A DNA stretch of 37,748 bases, taken from assembly GCF_025463795.1 (NCBI RefSeq), contig NZ_JAODBE010000112.1:1-37748 (forward strand), read 5' to 3'. The notes under the pieces are model-generated. The model worked only from the letters and a program-made list of their open reading frames with translations. It had not been told where the DNA came from and searched no databases. Made by a program: the position numbers and the translations under genes. The stretch is from Amnibacterium sp. (lineage in GTDB: Bacteria > Actinomycetota > Actinomycetes > Actinomycetales > Microbacteriaceae). Of this stretch, positions 1 through 10,577 are shown in pieces. The stretch's first letter is position 1. Every line of letters starts with the position of its first letter.

Positions 1-3207
<3,207 letters not shown>

Positions 3208-3243
3208 TTTCCGGGGTACAGCACCGCTGGCGGCGGCTGCGTC

Positions 3244-3249
3244 AGTGTA
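3244..3249 (-). promoter_or_regulatory. Candidate -10 box of the glf operon
   Basis: On the minus strand TACACT lies about 37-42 bases before the GTG of the first glycosyltransferase. That would give a leader of roughly 30 bases. No convincing -35 is seen; the region where it should lie is occupied by the 22-bp palindrome at 3253-3274. Confidence 0.4.
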
Positions 3250-3252
3250 TCC

Positions 3253-3274
3253 ATGCCCTGGCGGACCAGGGCAT
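3253..3274. repeat. Perfect palindrome next to the glf-operon -10 box
   Basis: ATGCCCTGG and CCAGGGCAT form a perfect 9-bp stem with a CGGA loop. It sits between the end of the LGFP-protein gene (3373) and the -10 candidate of the glycosyltransferase operon. It could end transcription of the LGFP gene (there is no U-tract) or be an operator overlapping the -35 region of the next operon. Confidence 0.55.
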
Positions 3275-3276
3275 CA

Positions 3277-3338
3277 GGCACCCGGCCTTGGCGGGTCGGA
3301 CCGGCGCCGGCGGGTCCCGGCACCGCCGGCCGGGTGCC
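3277..3338. repeat. Long-armed inverted repeat downstream of the LGFP gene
   Basis: Arms GGCACCCGGCC (3277-3287) and GGCCGGGTGCC (3328-3338) are perfectly complementary over 11 bp around a 40-base GC-rich loop. The element lies 35 bases past the stop of the LGFP-repeat gene and probably helps end its transcript. There is no run of Ts after it on either strand. Confidence 0.45.
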
Positions 3339-3372
3339 GCCGATGTGGCGTCCTCCGGCCGACGGGCACAGG

Positions 3373-6360
3373 CTACTTCACGGTGACGGTCGCCCTGCCG
3401 TCGCTCCAGACGATGGTGCCGTGCTGGAACGTCTGCGTGGAGACGGATCCCTGCACGGTCGCGTCCTTGAGGGGCCAGCCGAGCGCCCCCGCCGGACCGC
3501 CCGCGGTCAGGTAGGCGGCGAGGAGGTTCAGCCGAACCGCGGCCGTGCCCGCTGCGGACGCGTACATCCGCCCGCTCGTGAACACCACCATCGTGCCGCC
3601 GCCGTTGTCGGCGACCGCCTGGGTGGCGCCCGGCCAGCCGAGCGAGCCGCTCACGCCACCGCGCCTGAGGTAGAGCGCGAGCATCGATCCGGTGAGCGGG
3701 TGGGACTGCTTCGTGCGCGACGAGTAGAAGAGCGTGCCGTGCGCGAAGGTCTGGCTCCAGCCGCCGCCGTTCGCGGAGGACTGCCGCGCGGGCCCGGCGA
3801 CCCAGCCGAGTGCTCCCGCCGGGCCGCCCTCGGCCGTGTACTCGCGGAAGAGCGAGCCCGTGACGCTCGTGATCGCGGTGCCGCTGCGATACGTGGCTCC
3901 GGTCGCGAACGTCTGCACGGTCCGCGTCGAACCGGCGGCCGTCACCGGGGCCTCGGCCGAGGCGGGCCAGCCGAGCGAGCTCGCCGCCTCCCCGCGAGCG
4001 CGGTAGAAGGTGAGGACCGCTCCGGTGACCGGGTAGGCCTTCTTGGTCGCGGACGAGTAGTAGACGGTGCCGCCGCCGAACGTCTGCGTCCAGCCGCCGC
4101 CCGCGACCGACGTCTGGCGCGCCGGGCCGGTGACCCAGCCGAGCGACCCGGCCGGGCCGTTGGTCCCCCGGTAGGCCGTGAAGAGCCCGCCCGTCACGGC
4201 GGTCACCGTGGAGCCGGTGCCGTAGGCCGCGCCGTGCTGGAAGGCCTGCACAGTCCGCGTGGCGCCGTGTGCCGTCAGGCTCGCCGCCCGGCCCACGGGC
4301 CAGCCGAGCGAGCTGCCCGCGGCTCCCCGGGCCGTGTAGAACGTCAGGATCGCGCCCGCCACGGGGAAGGTCTGCTTCGAGACCGAGGAGTAGTCGAGCG
4401 TGCCGCCGCTGAAGGGCTGGATCGAGCCGCCGCCCGACGCCGAGCTCTGGGAGGCCGGCCCGGTCGCCCAGCCGAGCGGGCCGGTGGGGCCGCCCTCGGC
4501 GACGTAGGCGGTGTACAGGGTCCCCGTGACGGTGACCACGGTCGACCCCGTCAGGTAGGCCGCGCCGGTGCCGAAGGTCTGCACGACCTTCGCGGTGCCG
4601 TGCGCCTCGACCGTCGCCTGCGCCGAGACCGGCCAGCCGAGCGTCCCGGACGGACCGCCGCCGGCGACGTACCGCGTCAGGATGGCGCCGGTGACGACGA
4701 TCGCCGGCTTCCCCGTCGGCACGTAGAGCCGTCCCCCGGTGAAGACCTGCGAGGTCCCACCGCCGGCCGCGGTCGTGCTCGCCGCGTCGGCGACGGGCCA
4801 GCCGAGGACGTCGAACGCGTCGGCACTGGTCGTGAACGCGGTGCGCACGGGCCCGAGCACCGCGGCGGTGCCGGCGCGCGAGCTGTAGACGTCGCCCTTC
4901 TGGAACGCCTGCACCGTGCCGGAGATCCCCGCGGCGGTCCGCGCGGCCGCCGCCTTCGTCGGCCAGCCGAGCTCACCCGCCGGTCCCTTGCGGGCGGCGT
5001 AGCCGGCGTCGATCGAGCTCGGCACGCCGAACCCGCCGACCCCGGACTGGAAGTAGACGGTGCCCTTCGTGAAGTGCTGCACCCATCCGGTCGTGAGCGG
5101 CACCGCCGTGTCCTTCGGGAACCCCATCGCGCCGTTGACGCCGGAGAGGGCGAGGTAGGCGACACGGAGGTCGCCGCGCACCGCGAAGGTGCCGGCGGCG
5201 GACGAGTAGAGCTCCCCCGACGCGAACCTCTGCATCAGGCCGCCGCCGTTCGCGGTGACGGTCGACTGATCCGCGGTCGGCCACTGCAGGGTGCCGCCCA
5301 CGCCGCCGCGCCGGTCGTACTCGCTGAGGAGTGCACCCTTGATCGCGAAGGTGCCCGCCTTCGAGCTGTAGACCGTGCCGTGCTGGAAGGCCTGCGACGT
5401 GCCGCCGCCGTTCTTCGTCGAGGCGACGGCGTTCGCCTTCGGGGTGCCGAGCGCGCCGGACCCCCCGCCGTGGGCCGTCCAGTAGGCGCCGATCGCGCCC
5501 GTCACCGACAGGTGGGTGGAACCGAACCACTGCGTGAAGTAGAGGTAGAAGTTCCGGTTGCCGTAGGCGGAGCAGGAGTTCCCCGTGCCGTAGCCGGCCG
5601 CGAGCGCCGCGGAGTTGGGCACGTAGGGCGTGTAGTAGTAGAGGCTCGCCGTCGCCTTGTTCGCGATCTTCACGGCCTTGGAGCCGCAGGTCTTGTCCGG
5701 GTTGTACGGGATGCCGGACACCTTGCCGACGGGGAACCAGCTGAACGAGGTCCACCCCGCGCCCGTGGTGCCGGGAGGCGTCGTGTACCGGATCAACCAG
5801 TACCCGAGCCCGTACACCTGGTTGAAGAACCCGTACTTGGTGGAGTCGCAGGGTGCCGTGTCGGGGCAGCCGAGGCCGGTCGCCGAGCGGTAGGCGTTCG
5901 GGTACCAGCTCAGGTTCACGCCCGTGATGAGCCCCTGCTCCTTCTGGAGCGTCACGAGGATGACCTGCGGGTTGATGCGGCAGGCGTGGGCGACCTTGAA
6001 GATGATCGTCGCCGCGGTCTCGTTGCTCGCCCCCCTGTACGTGCTGCACATGAGGTTCGCGGCCATGGTCTGCGTGTTCGACCGGTAGGACTTGAGGCAG
6101 GTGTAGCCCGACGCGCACGTGGGCTGCTGGACGTTGAGGAAGGACTGGATCTGCGCGACCGACATGGTCGACGGGTTGTACATGACCGCGTCGCTGATGA
6201 TGTCGGCGGGGTCGAACGAGCTGAGGATCGACGCGGTGGACGAGGTCGACACCGTGGTGGCCTCGGCGCCCGTCGACGTGCCCGCGACCCCGGCGACGGC
6301 GATCGCCGTTGCGACCGCGCCCGTGAGGAGCGTGACGGCCAGCCGTCCGACCCGGCTCAC
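3373..6360 (-). CDS. Exported LGFP-repeat cell-wall protein
   Basis: Large secreted protein of 995 aa. The N-terminus (VSRVGRLAVTLLTGAVATA) is a signal peptide with probable cleavage near GAEA. Next comes a domain of about 220 residues with several Cys, the segment VILVTLQKEQGLITG with a conserved Glu, and YGFFNQVYGLGYWL, reminiscent of a lysozyme-like or glucosaminidase-like fold. The rest is 13 repeats of about 55 aa, most carrying LGWP or LGW(V/A) plus a QxFxxGxxY segment, the LGFP family thought to bind cell-wall glycan. The GTG at 6360 overlaps the TGA of the lipoprotein gene (GTGA), so the two are translationally coupled. The N-terminal domain may be a hydrolase; that is inference. Confidence 0.88.
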   Translation of the reverse strand: MSRVGRLAVTLLTGAVATAIAVAGVAGTSTGAEATTVSTSSTASILSSFDPADIISDAVMYNPSTMSVAQIQSFLNVQQPTCASGYTCLKSYRSNTQTMAANLMCSTYRGASNETAATIIFKVAHACRINPQVILVTLQKEQGLITGVNLSWYPNAYRSATGLGCPDTAPCDSTKYGFFNQVYGLGYWLIRYTTPPGTTGAGWTSFSWFPVGKVSGIPYNPDKTCGSKAVKIANKATASLYYYTPYVPNSAALAAGYGTGNSCSAYGNRNFYLYFTQWFGSTHLSVTGAIGAYWTAHGGGSGALGTPKANAVASTKNGGGTSQAFQHGTVYSSKAGTFAIKGALLSEYDRRGGVGGTLQWPTADQSTVTANGGGLMQRFASGELYSSAAGTFAVRGDLRVAYLALSGVNGAMGFPKDTAVPLTTGWVQHFTKGTVYFQSGVGGFGVPSSIDAGYAARKGPAGELGWPTKAAAARTAAGISGTVQAFQKGDVYSSRAGTAAVLGPVRTAFTTSADAFDVLGWPVADAASTTAAGGGTSQVFTGGRLYVPTGKPAIVVTGAILTRYVAGGGPSGTLGWPVSAQATVEAHGTAKVVQTFGTGAAYLTGSTVVTVTGTLYTAYVAEGGPTGPLGWATGPASQSSASGGGSIQPFSGGTLDYSSVSKQTFPVAGAILTFYTARGAAGSSLGWPVGRAASLTAHGATRTVQAFQHGAAYGTGSTVTAVTGGLFTAYRGTNGPAGSLGWVTGPARQTSVAGGGWTQTFGGGTVYYSSATKKAYPVTGAVLTFYRARGEAASSLGWPASAEAPVTAAGSTRTVQTFATGATYRSGTAITSVTGSLFREYTAEGGPAGALGWVAGPARQSSANGGGWSQTFAHGTLFYSSRTKQSHPLTGSMLALYLRRGGVSGSLGWPGATQAVADNGGGTMVVFTSGRMYASAAGTAAVRLNLLAAYLTAGGPAGALGWPLKDATVQGSVSTQTFQHGTIVWSDGRATVTVK
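3802..4800 (-). repeat. Three tandem 333-bp higher-order repeats within the LGFP gene
   Basis: The LGW codons recur on the plus strand as CCAGCCGAG at 3802, 4135 and 4468 (type B: LGWxxGPAxQxS) and at 3967, 4300 and 4633 (type A: LGWPxxAxA). Both series have an exact 333-bp period. Each unit therefore encodes an A+B pair of 111 residues, with near-identical linkers. The exact period and alternating types point to duplication of a two-repeat unit. Confidence 0.85.
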
Positions 6361-6932
6361 TTGGTCACCTCCACGGTCTTCGGATCGGAGACCCCGGTCG
6401 CGGCCTTCGACGAGTAGGAGACGTGCACGGTCCACGTCCCGGCGGTCAGGGCGCTGCCCCGGACCGTCAGCGGGTTGCAGCCCACGTAGGTGGAGACCGC
6501 CGCCGCGGGTGCGGACACCGTCCTCGTGACGCCGCCCTTGGTCACGCTGGCCGTGCAGGTGCCACCGCTCTCGACGATGCCGGAGACGATCGCGCTCACG
6601 TCGAGCTCGCCGCTCGAGGCATCCCAGTAGGCGAGGGTGACGAACGGCGAGACGGCGCGCTTCGTGGTCCCCGGCGCGAGCGTCGGCGTGGGGGTGGGCG
6701 TCGGCGATCCGAACGGCGTGGCGCTCGGATCCGGGACGGTGGTGTCCGACTCGGTCGGGGACGGGAGCGGGATCGACGGGTCGATCACCTCCGTCTGATG
6801 CGGTGACGACGTCACGACCGGGCTCGGCGCCACCTGCAGCAGCGAGCACGACGACAGTGCGACGAGCGCGGCGACCGATACGGCCACCGCTCCCCCTGCG
6901 CGCACCCAGGCAAAAGCGTTGTGTTCCCCCAC
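6357..6932 (-). CDS. Lipoprotein with Pro/Thr-rich linker
   Basis: Protein of 191 aa starting VGEHNAFAWVRAGG, with a hydrophobic signal segment ending in the lipobox LSSC (Cys at about residue 29), so it should be diacylated and anchored outside the membrane. A low-complexity linker (PSPTESDTTVPDPS, then TPTPTPT) leads to a C-terminal domain of about 100 aa, predicted beta-rich, with two Cys (GTCTA and VGCNP) that may form a disulfide. No family recognised. The GTG at 6932 was chosen because TACCCT lies exactly 6 bases before it, the spacing of a leaderless transcript; a GTG at 6905 is the alternative. It is coupled by GTGA to the LGFP protein. Confidence 0.72.
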   Translation of the reverse strand: MGEHNAFAWVRAGGAVAVSVAALVALSSCSLLQVAPSPVVTSSPHQTEVIDPSIPLPSPTESDTTVPDPSATPFGSPTPTPTPTLAPGTTKRAVSPFVTLAYWDASSGELDVSAIVSGIVESGGTCTASVTKGGVTRTVSAPAAAVSTYVGCNPLTVRGSALTAGTWTVHVSYSSKAATGVSDPKTVEVTK

Positions 6933-6938
6933 CTGGTC

Positions 6939-6944
6939 AGGGTA
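6939..6944 (-). promoter_or_regulatory. -10 box of the lipoprotein/LGFP operon (leaderless type)
   Basis: Minus strand TACCCT, six bases, then the GTG start at 6932. Transcription from this box would begin at or next to the start codon. Confidence 0.55.
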
Positions 6945-7001
6945 GGCAGCGCCCGGGCGATGAATCACCAGGTCGGAGGCGTGTTCCGGCGCGTCGGACG
7001 A

Positions 7002-7014
7002 CCCCAGTCCGGGG
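7002..7014. promoter_or_regulatory. CCCC-N5-GGGG palindrome, candidate response-regulator site 1
   Basis: On the minus strand this reads CCCCGGACTGGGG. Its centre (7008) lies 64 bp upstream of the -10 box of the lipoprotein operon. A one-base variant (CCCCGAACTGGGG) lies 64 bp upstream of the -10 box of the response-regulator gene, in the same orientation. Confidence 0.5.
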
Positions 7015-7020
7015 GGCCCT

Positions 7021-7034
7021 CCCCCGCTCGGGGG
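7021..7034. promoter_or_regulatory. CCCC-N4-GGGG palindrome, candidate site 2
   Basis: CCCCC-GCTC-GGGGG, centred about 19.5 bp (nearly two helical turns) from site 1, in the 217-bp region between the divergent lipoprotein and DUF6541 genes. Confidence 0.45.
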
Positions 7035-7054
7035 GCGGAGACCGGGCCGGTCGC

Positions 7055-7068
7055 CCCCCGTCCGGGGG
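7055..7068. promoter_or_regulatory. CCCC-N4-GGGG palindrome, candidate site 3
   Basis: CCCCC-GTCC-GGGGG, centred 34 bp from site 2. It lies about 73 bp upstream of the TACCGT box of the plus-strand DUF6541 gene, so the cluster could serve both divergent promoters. Confidence 0.42.
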
Positions 7069-7134
7069 CGGCCTGGGACAGGCGTGCTGCAGGCGGCGGC
7101 CGCGCGCTGCCGCGGCCGGGCATCCGACCCCGTG

Positions 7135-7140
7135 TACCGT
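7135..7140 (+). promoter_or_regulatory. Candidate -10 box of the DUF6541 gene
   Basis: TACCGT, nine bases before the ATG at 7150. The spacing would give a leader of only about 2 bases. Confidence 0.4.
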
Positions 7141-7149
7141 GAACCGGTC

Positions 7150-9246
7150 ATGACCTGGATCGGCGCCGCCCTGCCGGTCGTCGCGACGATGCTGGTCGTG
7201 TTCGTGCCCGGCACCGCCCTCGCGGCCGCCCTGAAGGTGCGTGGTGCGACGGCGCTCGCGCTCGCGGGACCGCTCGGGTTCGGCACGATCGGCGTGGCGG
7301 GGGTCGCCTCCGCGGCCCTGCACGTGCGCTTCGGCTGGTGGTCCGTGGCGGTCACCGCGGCGGTGGCGGGGCTGGTGCTGCTCGGCGCGCGGCTGCTCGC
7401 GTCCCGCTCCGGCGCCCCCCTGCAGGGCTGGGACTCGTGGCGTCCCTCCGCGGTGCTGCCGGTCGTGCTCGGCGTCGGGATCGCGAGCGTCGCGATCGGT
7501 TCCATCGCGTTCGCAGCGGTGCCGTCCCCCGACCGGGTGAGCCAGACCTACGACGCGGTGTTCCACCTGAACGCCGTGCAGTCGATCGTGCAGAGCGGCG
7601 ACGCCTCGAGCCTGCACCTCTACCGGCTCACCCACCCGACGCAGACGACGGCGTTCTACCCGGCGGTCTTCCACAGCATCGCGGCGATCGCCGCCGAGAC
7701 CACCGGCGTCCCGGTCCCGGTCGCGGTGAACGCCGCGTGGATCGGGACGGCCGGGCCGGTCTTCGCGTTCGCCTGCGCCTTCGCGGCCCGCGTGCTGTTC
7801 GGCGCGACGGCACTCCGGCGGGGCGAGGCGGCCACCGCCGTGCAGCCGGTGCTCGTCGCGAGCGCCGGCGCGGTGCTCGCCTCCGCCTTCGTCGCCTTCC
7901 CCTACCTGCTGCTGGACTTCGGCACGCTCTACCCGAACGGGCTCGCGTACACGACCCTCCCCGTCGGGCTCGGACTCGTCGCGGCCCTGACCCGCTGGCC
8001 CGAGCACAGCCCGTGGCGCCCGGAGGCACCAGGGCCCCGGTGGCGCACGGTCCTGCTGCTGATCGGCTGGCTCGGCGCGGCCGGCTTCACGCATCCGCGC
8101 TCCGTGGTGGCGATCGCGGTGCTCGTCGCGCCGCTGCTCGTCGCCTGGTTCGCCGCGCGGATGCGCGCCCTCGCGCTCCGCAGCCCTCAGGGCGCCCGCC
8201 GGGCCCGGCTGATCGTCGTCGTCGTCGTGGCGGCGGTCGTGCTCGTCGCGGCGGGAGCGCTGCTCTTCGTGCTCCACTACTACGACGTCGGGCACCGGCC
8301 GATCTCCGACCACCTGAACGGCGGTCCCGCGAAGGCGCGGGAGGGCTTCGGAACGGCCGTGCTGCAGGGGCTCCTCGCGACGAGCCTCGTCTCGCCGAGC
8401 CAGTCGCCGCTGCCGCCTGCGGTGCTGCTCGCCGTCGTGGCGCTGGCCGGGCTCGTCGCCCTCGCGCTCCGGCCGGGGCTGCGGTGGGCAGCCGTGACCT
8501 ACCTCGTGATCGTGCTGCTCTACGCCGCGGCGGCCGGCAGCGACAGCGACCTCGCGAAGCTCGCGACGGGCCTCTGGGACAAGGACAAGTTCCGGATCCT
8601 CGCGATGCTGCCGACGATCGCCGTGCCGGTCGTCGCGTGGATCGTTGCGGCGGGCGGCGCCGAGCTGGTCGCCGTGCTGCGCCGGCGGACCCACCGGCGC
8701 CAGGACCCCCGCGACCGCACGGTCGTGGCCGCGGTGGCCGTCGCCACCCTCCTGGTCGCCGCGGTCAGCTGGTTCGGGCCGGCGCTCACCGGCGTCGGCA
8801 CCGCCATCGGCACCGTCTTCTCGCTGCCCGACTCCGACAAGCAGCAGCGGCTCCTCGACGCGGACGAGGTCCTGCTGCTGCAGCACGTCGGGCACTTCGT
8901 GCCGGCCGGACAGGTGATCGCCGACGACCCGTGGAACGGCACCGCGCTGGCGTGGGCGCTCGGCGGCCGGCAGACCCTCTTCCCGCACCTCGGCGGCTAC
9001 TGGGGCACGGAGCGCAAACTGGTCGCCCAGCACCTCGATTCGGCGCCGCGGGACCCCGCGGTCTGCAAGGCGGTCCGCGACCTCGACCTGCACTGGCTGC
9101 TGGTGGATCCGCAGCGCCTCTGGAACAACACCGCCGAGGCTAAGGCCTTCTTCGGCATCGACCGGGCGGCCACGGGCAGCGGCGTGCAGCTGGTCGCGTC
9201 GTCGGGCTCGACCCGGCTCTACCGCATCACCGCCTGCTGGGGCTGA
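7150..9246 (+). CDS. Polytopic membrane protein, DUF6541-like (glycosyltransferase-C-like)
   Basis: Protein of 698 aa with a dozen or so predicted membrane segments. It starts MTWIGAALPVVATMLVVFVPG and contains DAVFHLNAVQSI and AFYPAVFHSIAAIAAETTG, followed by GFTHPRSVVAIAVL, the arrangement seen in actinobacterial DUF6541 proteins. The last 150 residues are soluble and include DDPWNGTALAWALGGRQTLFPHL, probably an extracytoplasmic domain. These proteins resemble GT-C membrane glycosyltransferases that use lipid-linked sugars, but no activity can be read directly here. The ATG was chosen because hydrophobicity begins there. It is divergent from the lipoprotein operon and shares its palindrome-rich intergenic region. 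Confidence 0.75.
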   Translation: MTWIGAALPVVATMLVVFVPGTALAAALKVRGATALALAGPLGFGTIGVAGVASAALHVRFGWWSVAVTAAVAGLVLLGARLLASRSGAPLQGWDSWRPSAVLPVVLGVGIASVAIGSIAFAAVPSPDRVSQTYDAVFHLNAVQSIVQSGDASSLHLYRLTHPTQTTAFYPAVFHSIAAIAAETTGVPVPVAVNAAWIGTAGPVFAFACAFAARVLFGATALRRGEAATAVQPVLVASAGAVLASAFVAFPYLLLDFGTLYPNGLAYTTLPVGLGLVAALTRWPEHSPWRPEAPGPRWRTVLLLIGWLGAAGFTHPRSVVAIAVLVAPLLVAWFAARMRALALRSPQGARRARLIVVVVVAAVVLVAAGALLFVLHYYDVGHRPISDHLNGGPAKAREGFGTAVLQGLLATSLVSPSQSPLPPAVLLAVVALAGLVALALRPGLRWAAVTYLVIVLLYAAAAGSDSDLAKLATGLWDKDKFRILAMLPTIAVPVVAWIVAAGGAELVAVLRRRTHRRQDPRDRTVVAAVAVATLLVAAVSWFGPALTGVGTAIGTVFSLPDSDKQQRLLDADEVLLLQHVGHFVPAGQVIADDPWNGTALAWALGGRQTLFPHLGGYWGTERKLVAQHLDSAPRDPAVCKAVRDLDLHWLLVDPQRLWNNTAEAKAFFGIDRAATGSGVQLVASSGSTRLYRITACWG

Positions 9247-9257
9247 CCCGCTCCCCC

Positions 9258-9344
9258 TCCGCCGTTCTCAGGACCTCCCGCGGGACACGCGGCGTTCGAG
9301 ACGCATTCTCCTGACCACCTCCGCCGGGTCCTGGGAACGGCGGA
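9258..9344. repeat. Inverted repeat between convergent membrane-protein genes
   Basis: Arms TCCGCCGTTCTCAGGACC (9258-9275) and GGTCCTGGGAACGGCGGA (9327-9344) match over 18 bp with one wobble position around a 51-base loop. The stop of the DUF6541 gene is 12 bases before it; the stop of the opposite gene is 18 bases after. A bidirectional transcription end is the simplest reading. There is no T-run. Confidence 0.6.
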
Positions 9345-9361
9345 TGCGGGGGCGGCGACCG

Positions 9362-10516
9362 TCAAGCCTGGAAGGCCTGCACCAGGGTCATCAGCAGCTG
9401 GGTGGACCGTGCGAGGACCAGCCCGATCAGGTAGAGCAGGCCGCAGAGCGCCCAGAAGCGGTTGACGGTGAGAAGCCACTTCGCGCCGCGGTAGGCCATC
9501 GCCGTGATGATCGGCACGACCGCGGCCATGACGGGCAGGTTCGGGTCGATGACCGCCGTGTCGCCGGAGCACGCCCACCACAGCGAGAAGAGCACGAGCG
9601 TCAGCCCCGCAGCCCAGAGCTCGACGGGCAGGCGCCGGGCGATGACGAGCAGTCGGGGGCCGGTCTCCTCCGGCCGGGGCACGGCGAAGTAGCGGACGAC
9701 GCCGGTGCCGGCGGCGAGGAAGAGGAACGCGGCCAGCACGATCGTCGTGAGCGGCGTGAAGTGCCAGGCGTCGAAGACGATGACCTGCTGCTGGAACCAC
9801 GGCACGAGGGCATGCGGCTCGAACTCGCGCAGGAACTCGCCGGCGCGCGCGGCGTACCCGTCGGCGCCGAGGTCCGCGAACCAGAGCAGCTGGCCGAGCA
9901 CGAACGGCACCGCCCACGCACCGACGAACCGGCCGAGGTCCCGCACCCGGTCTCGCGCCAGCGGCCCGGAGGGCGAGGGGAAGAGGGCGAGCGCCACCAC
10001 GAACGCGGGCAGCGCGAGCAGCATGAGGGCGTGCGCGACGGCCGCGACGCCGAGCAGTACGGCCGGCAGCACGCGGCGCTGGGGCAGCAGCGCGACGGCG
10101 GCCGCGAGCAGCGACGCCGCGATCCAGCCACCGGTGGCGACCGACGGCCCGTAGATGATCGCGCTCGGATCCGCGCGGAGGTTCAGCGCGAGCACCGCGA
10201 GGATCGCGCCGACGCCGGCCCAGCGGCCCGCGGCACGGCGACCGAGGACGTAGAGGCTGACGAGCAGCACCGCGTGGAAGGGGAGGATCAGCGCACGGGC
10301 GACCTCGACCGGGAGACGGATGAGGTCGATGCTCGCCTGCTCGGCGGCCGTCACGGGGGCGAGCACGAGCACCGCGAAGAAGATCGTGAGGTGCACCGCG
10401 ACGAGCACGGCGAGCACGACGACGAACAGGACGTCGGTGGGGGACTTCGGGCGGGCGGCGCGCAGCGCCGGGGAGGCCGCGACGACCCCGTCGCGCAAGC
10501 GGGTCACGGAAGACAC
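9362..10516 (-). CDS. Polytopic membrane protein, unknown function
   Basis: Protein of 384 aa with about 9-10 hydrophobic segments spread along the whole length and few polar stretches. I see LRADPSAIIYGPSVATGGW and the loop LREFEPHALVPWFQQQVIVFDAW but recognise no family. It starts at GTG (10516) exactly 7 bases after TACCCT, the leaderless pattern. It lies downstream of the LCP genes on the same strand but 61 bases away and with its own promoter-like box, so it may be a separate unit. Its 3' end converges on the DUF6541 gene. Membrane location among surface-glycan genes suggests envelope work, not more. Confidence 0.7.
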   Translation of the reverse strand: MSSVTRLRDGVVAASPALRAARPKSPTDVLFVVVLAVLVAVHLTIFFAVLVLAPVTAAEQASIDLIRLPVEVARALILPFHAVLLVSLYVLGRRAAGRWAGVGAILAVLALNLRADPSAIIYGPSVATGGWIAASLLAAAVALLPQRRVLPAVLLGVAAVAHALMLLALPAFVVALALFPSPSGPLARDRVRDLGRFVGAWAVPFVLGQLLWFADLGADGYAARAGEFLREFEPHALVPWFQQQVIVFDAWHFTPLTTIVLAAFLFLAAGTGVVRYFAVPRPEETGPRLLVIARRLPVELWAAGLTLVLFSLWWACSGDTAVIDPNLPVMAAVVPIITAMAYRGAKWLLTVNRFWALCGLLYLIGLVLARSTQLLMTLVQAFQA

Positions 10517-10523
10517 GGCCTCG

Positions 10524-10529
10524 AGGGTA
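10524..10529 (-). promoter_or_regulatory. -10 box, leaderless type, for the membrane protein at 10516
   Basis: TACCCT on the minus strand, seven bases, then GTG. This also supports that start codon over a later GTG. Confidence 0.45.
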
Positions 10530-10577
10530 ACGGCGACACGCCGCGAAGCGAGCCCTTGCCCTCGGGCGCGCCGTCCA

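Noticed and set aside
3802-4800. CRISPR-like regular repeats
   Set aside because: The 333-bp period lies wholly within a coding frame and encodes LGFP repeats.
6357-7505. Lipoprotein gene starting far upstream at 7505
   Set aside because: The longer frame runs antisense through the DUF6541 gene; the signal peptide, lipobox and -10 box all fit a start at 6932.
9258-9344. Ends of an insertion sequence
   Set aside because: There are only 51 bases between the arms, no transposase and no flanking target duplication.
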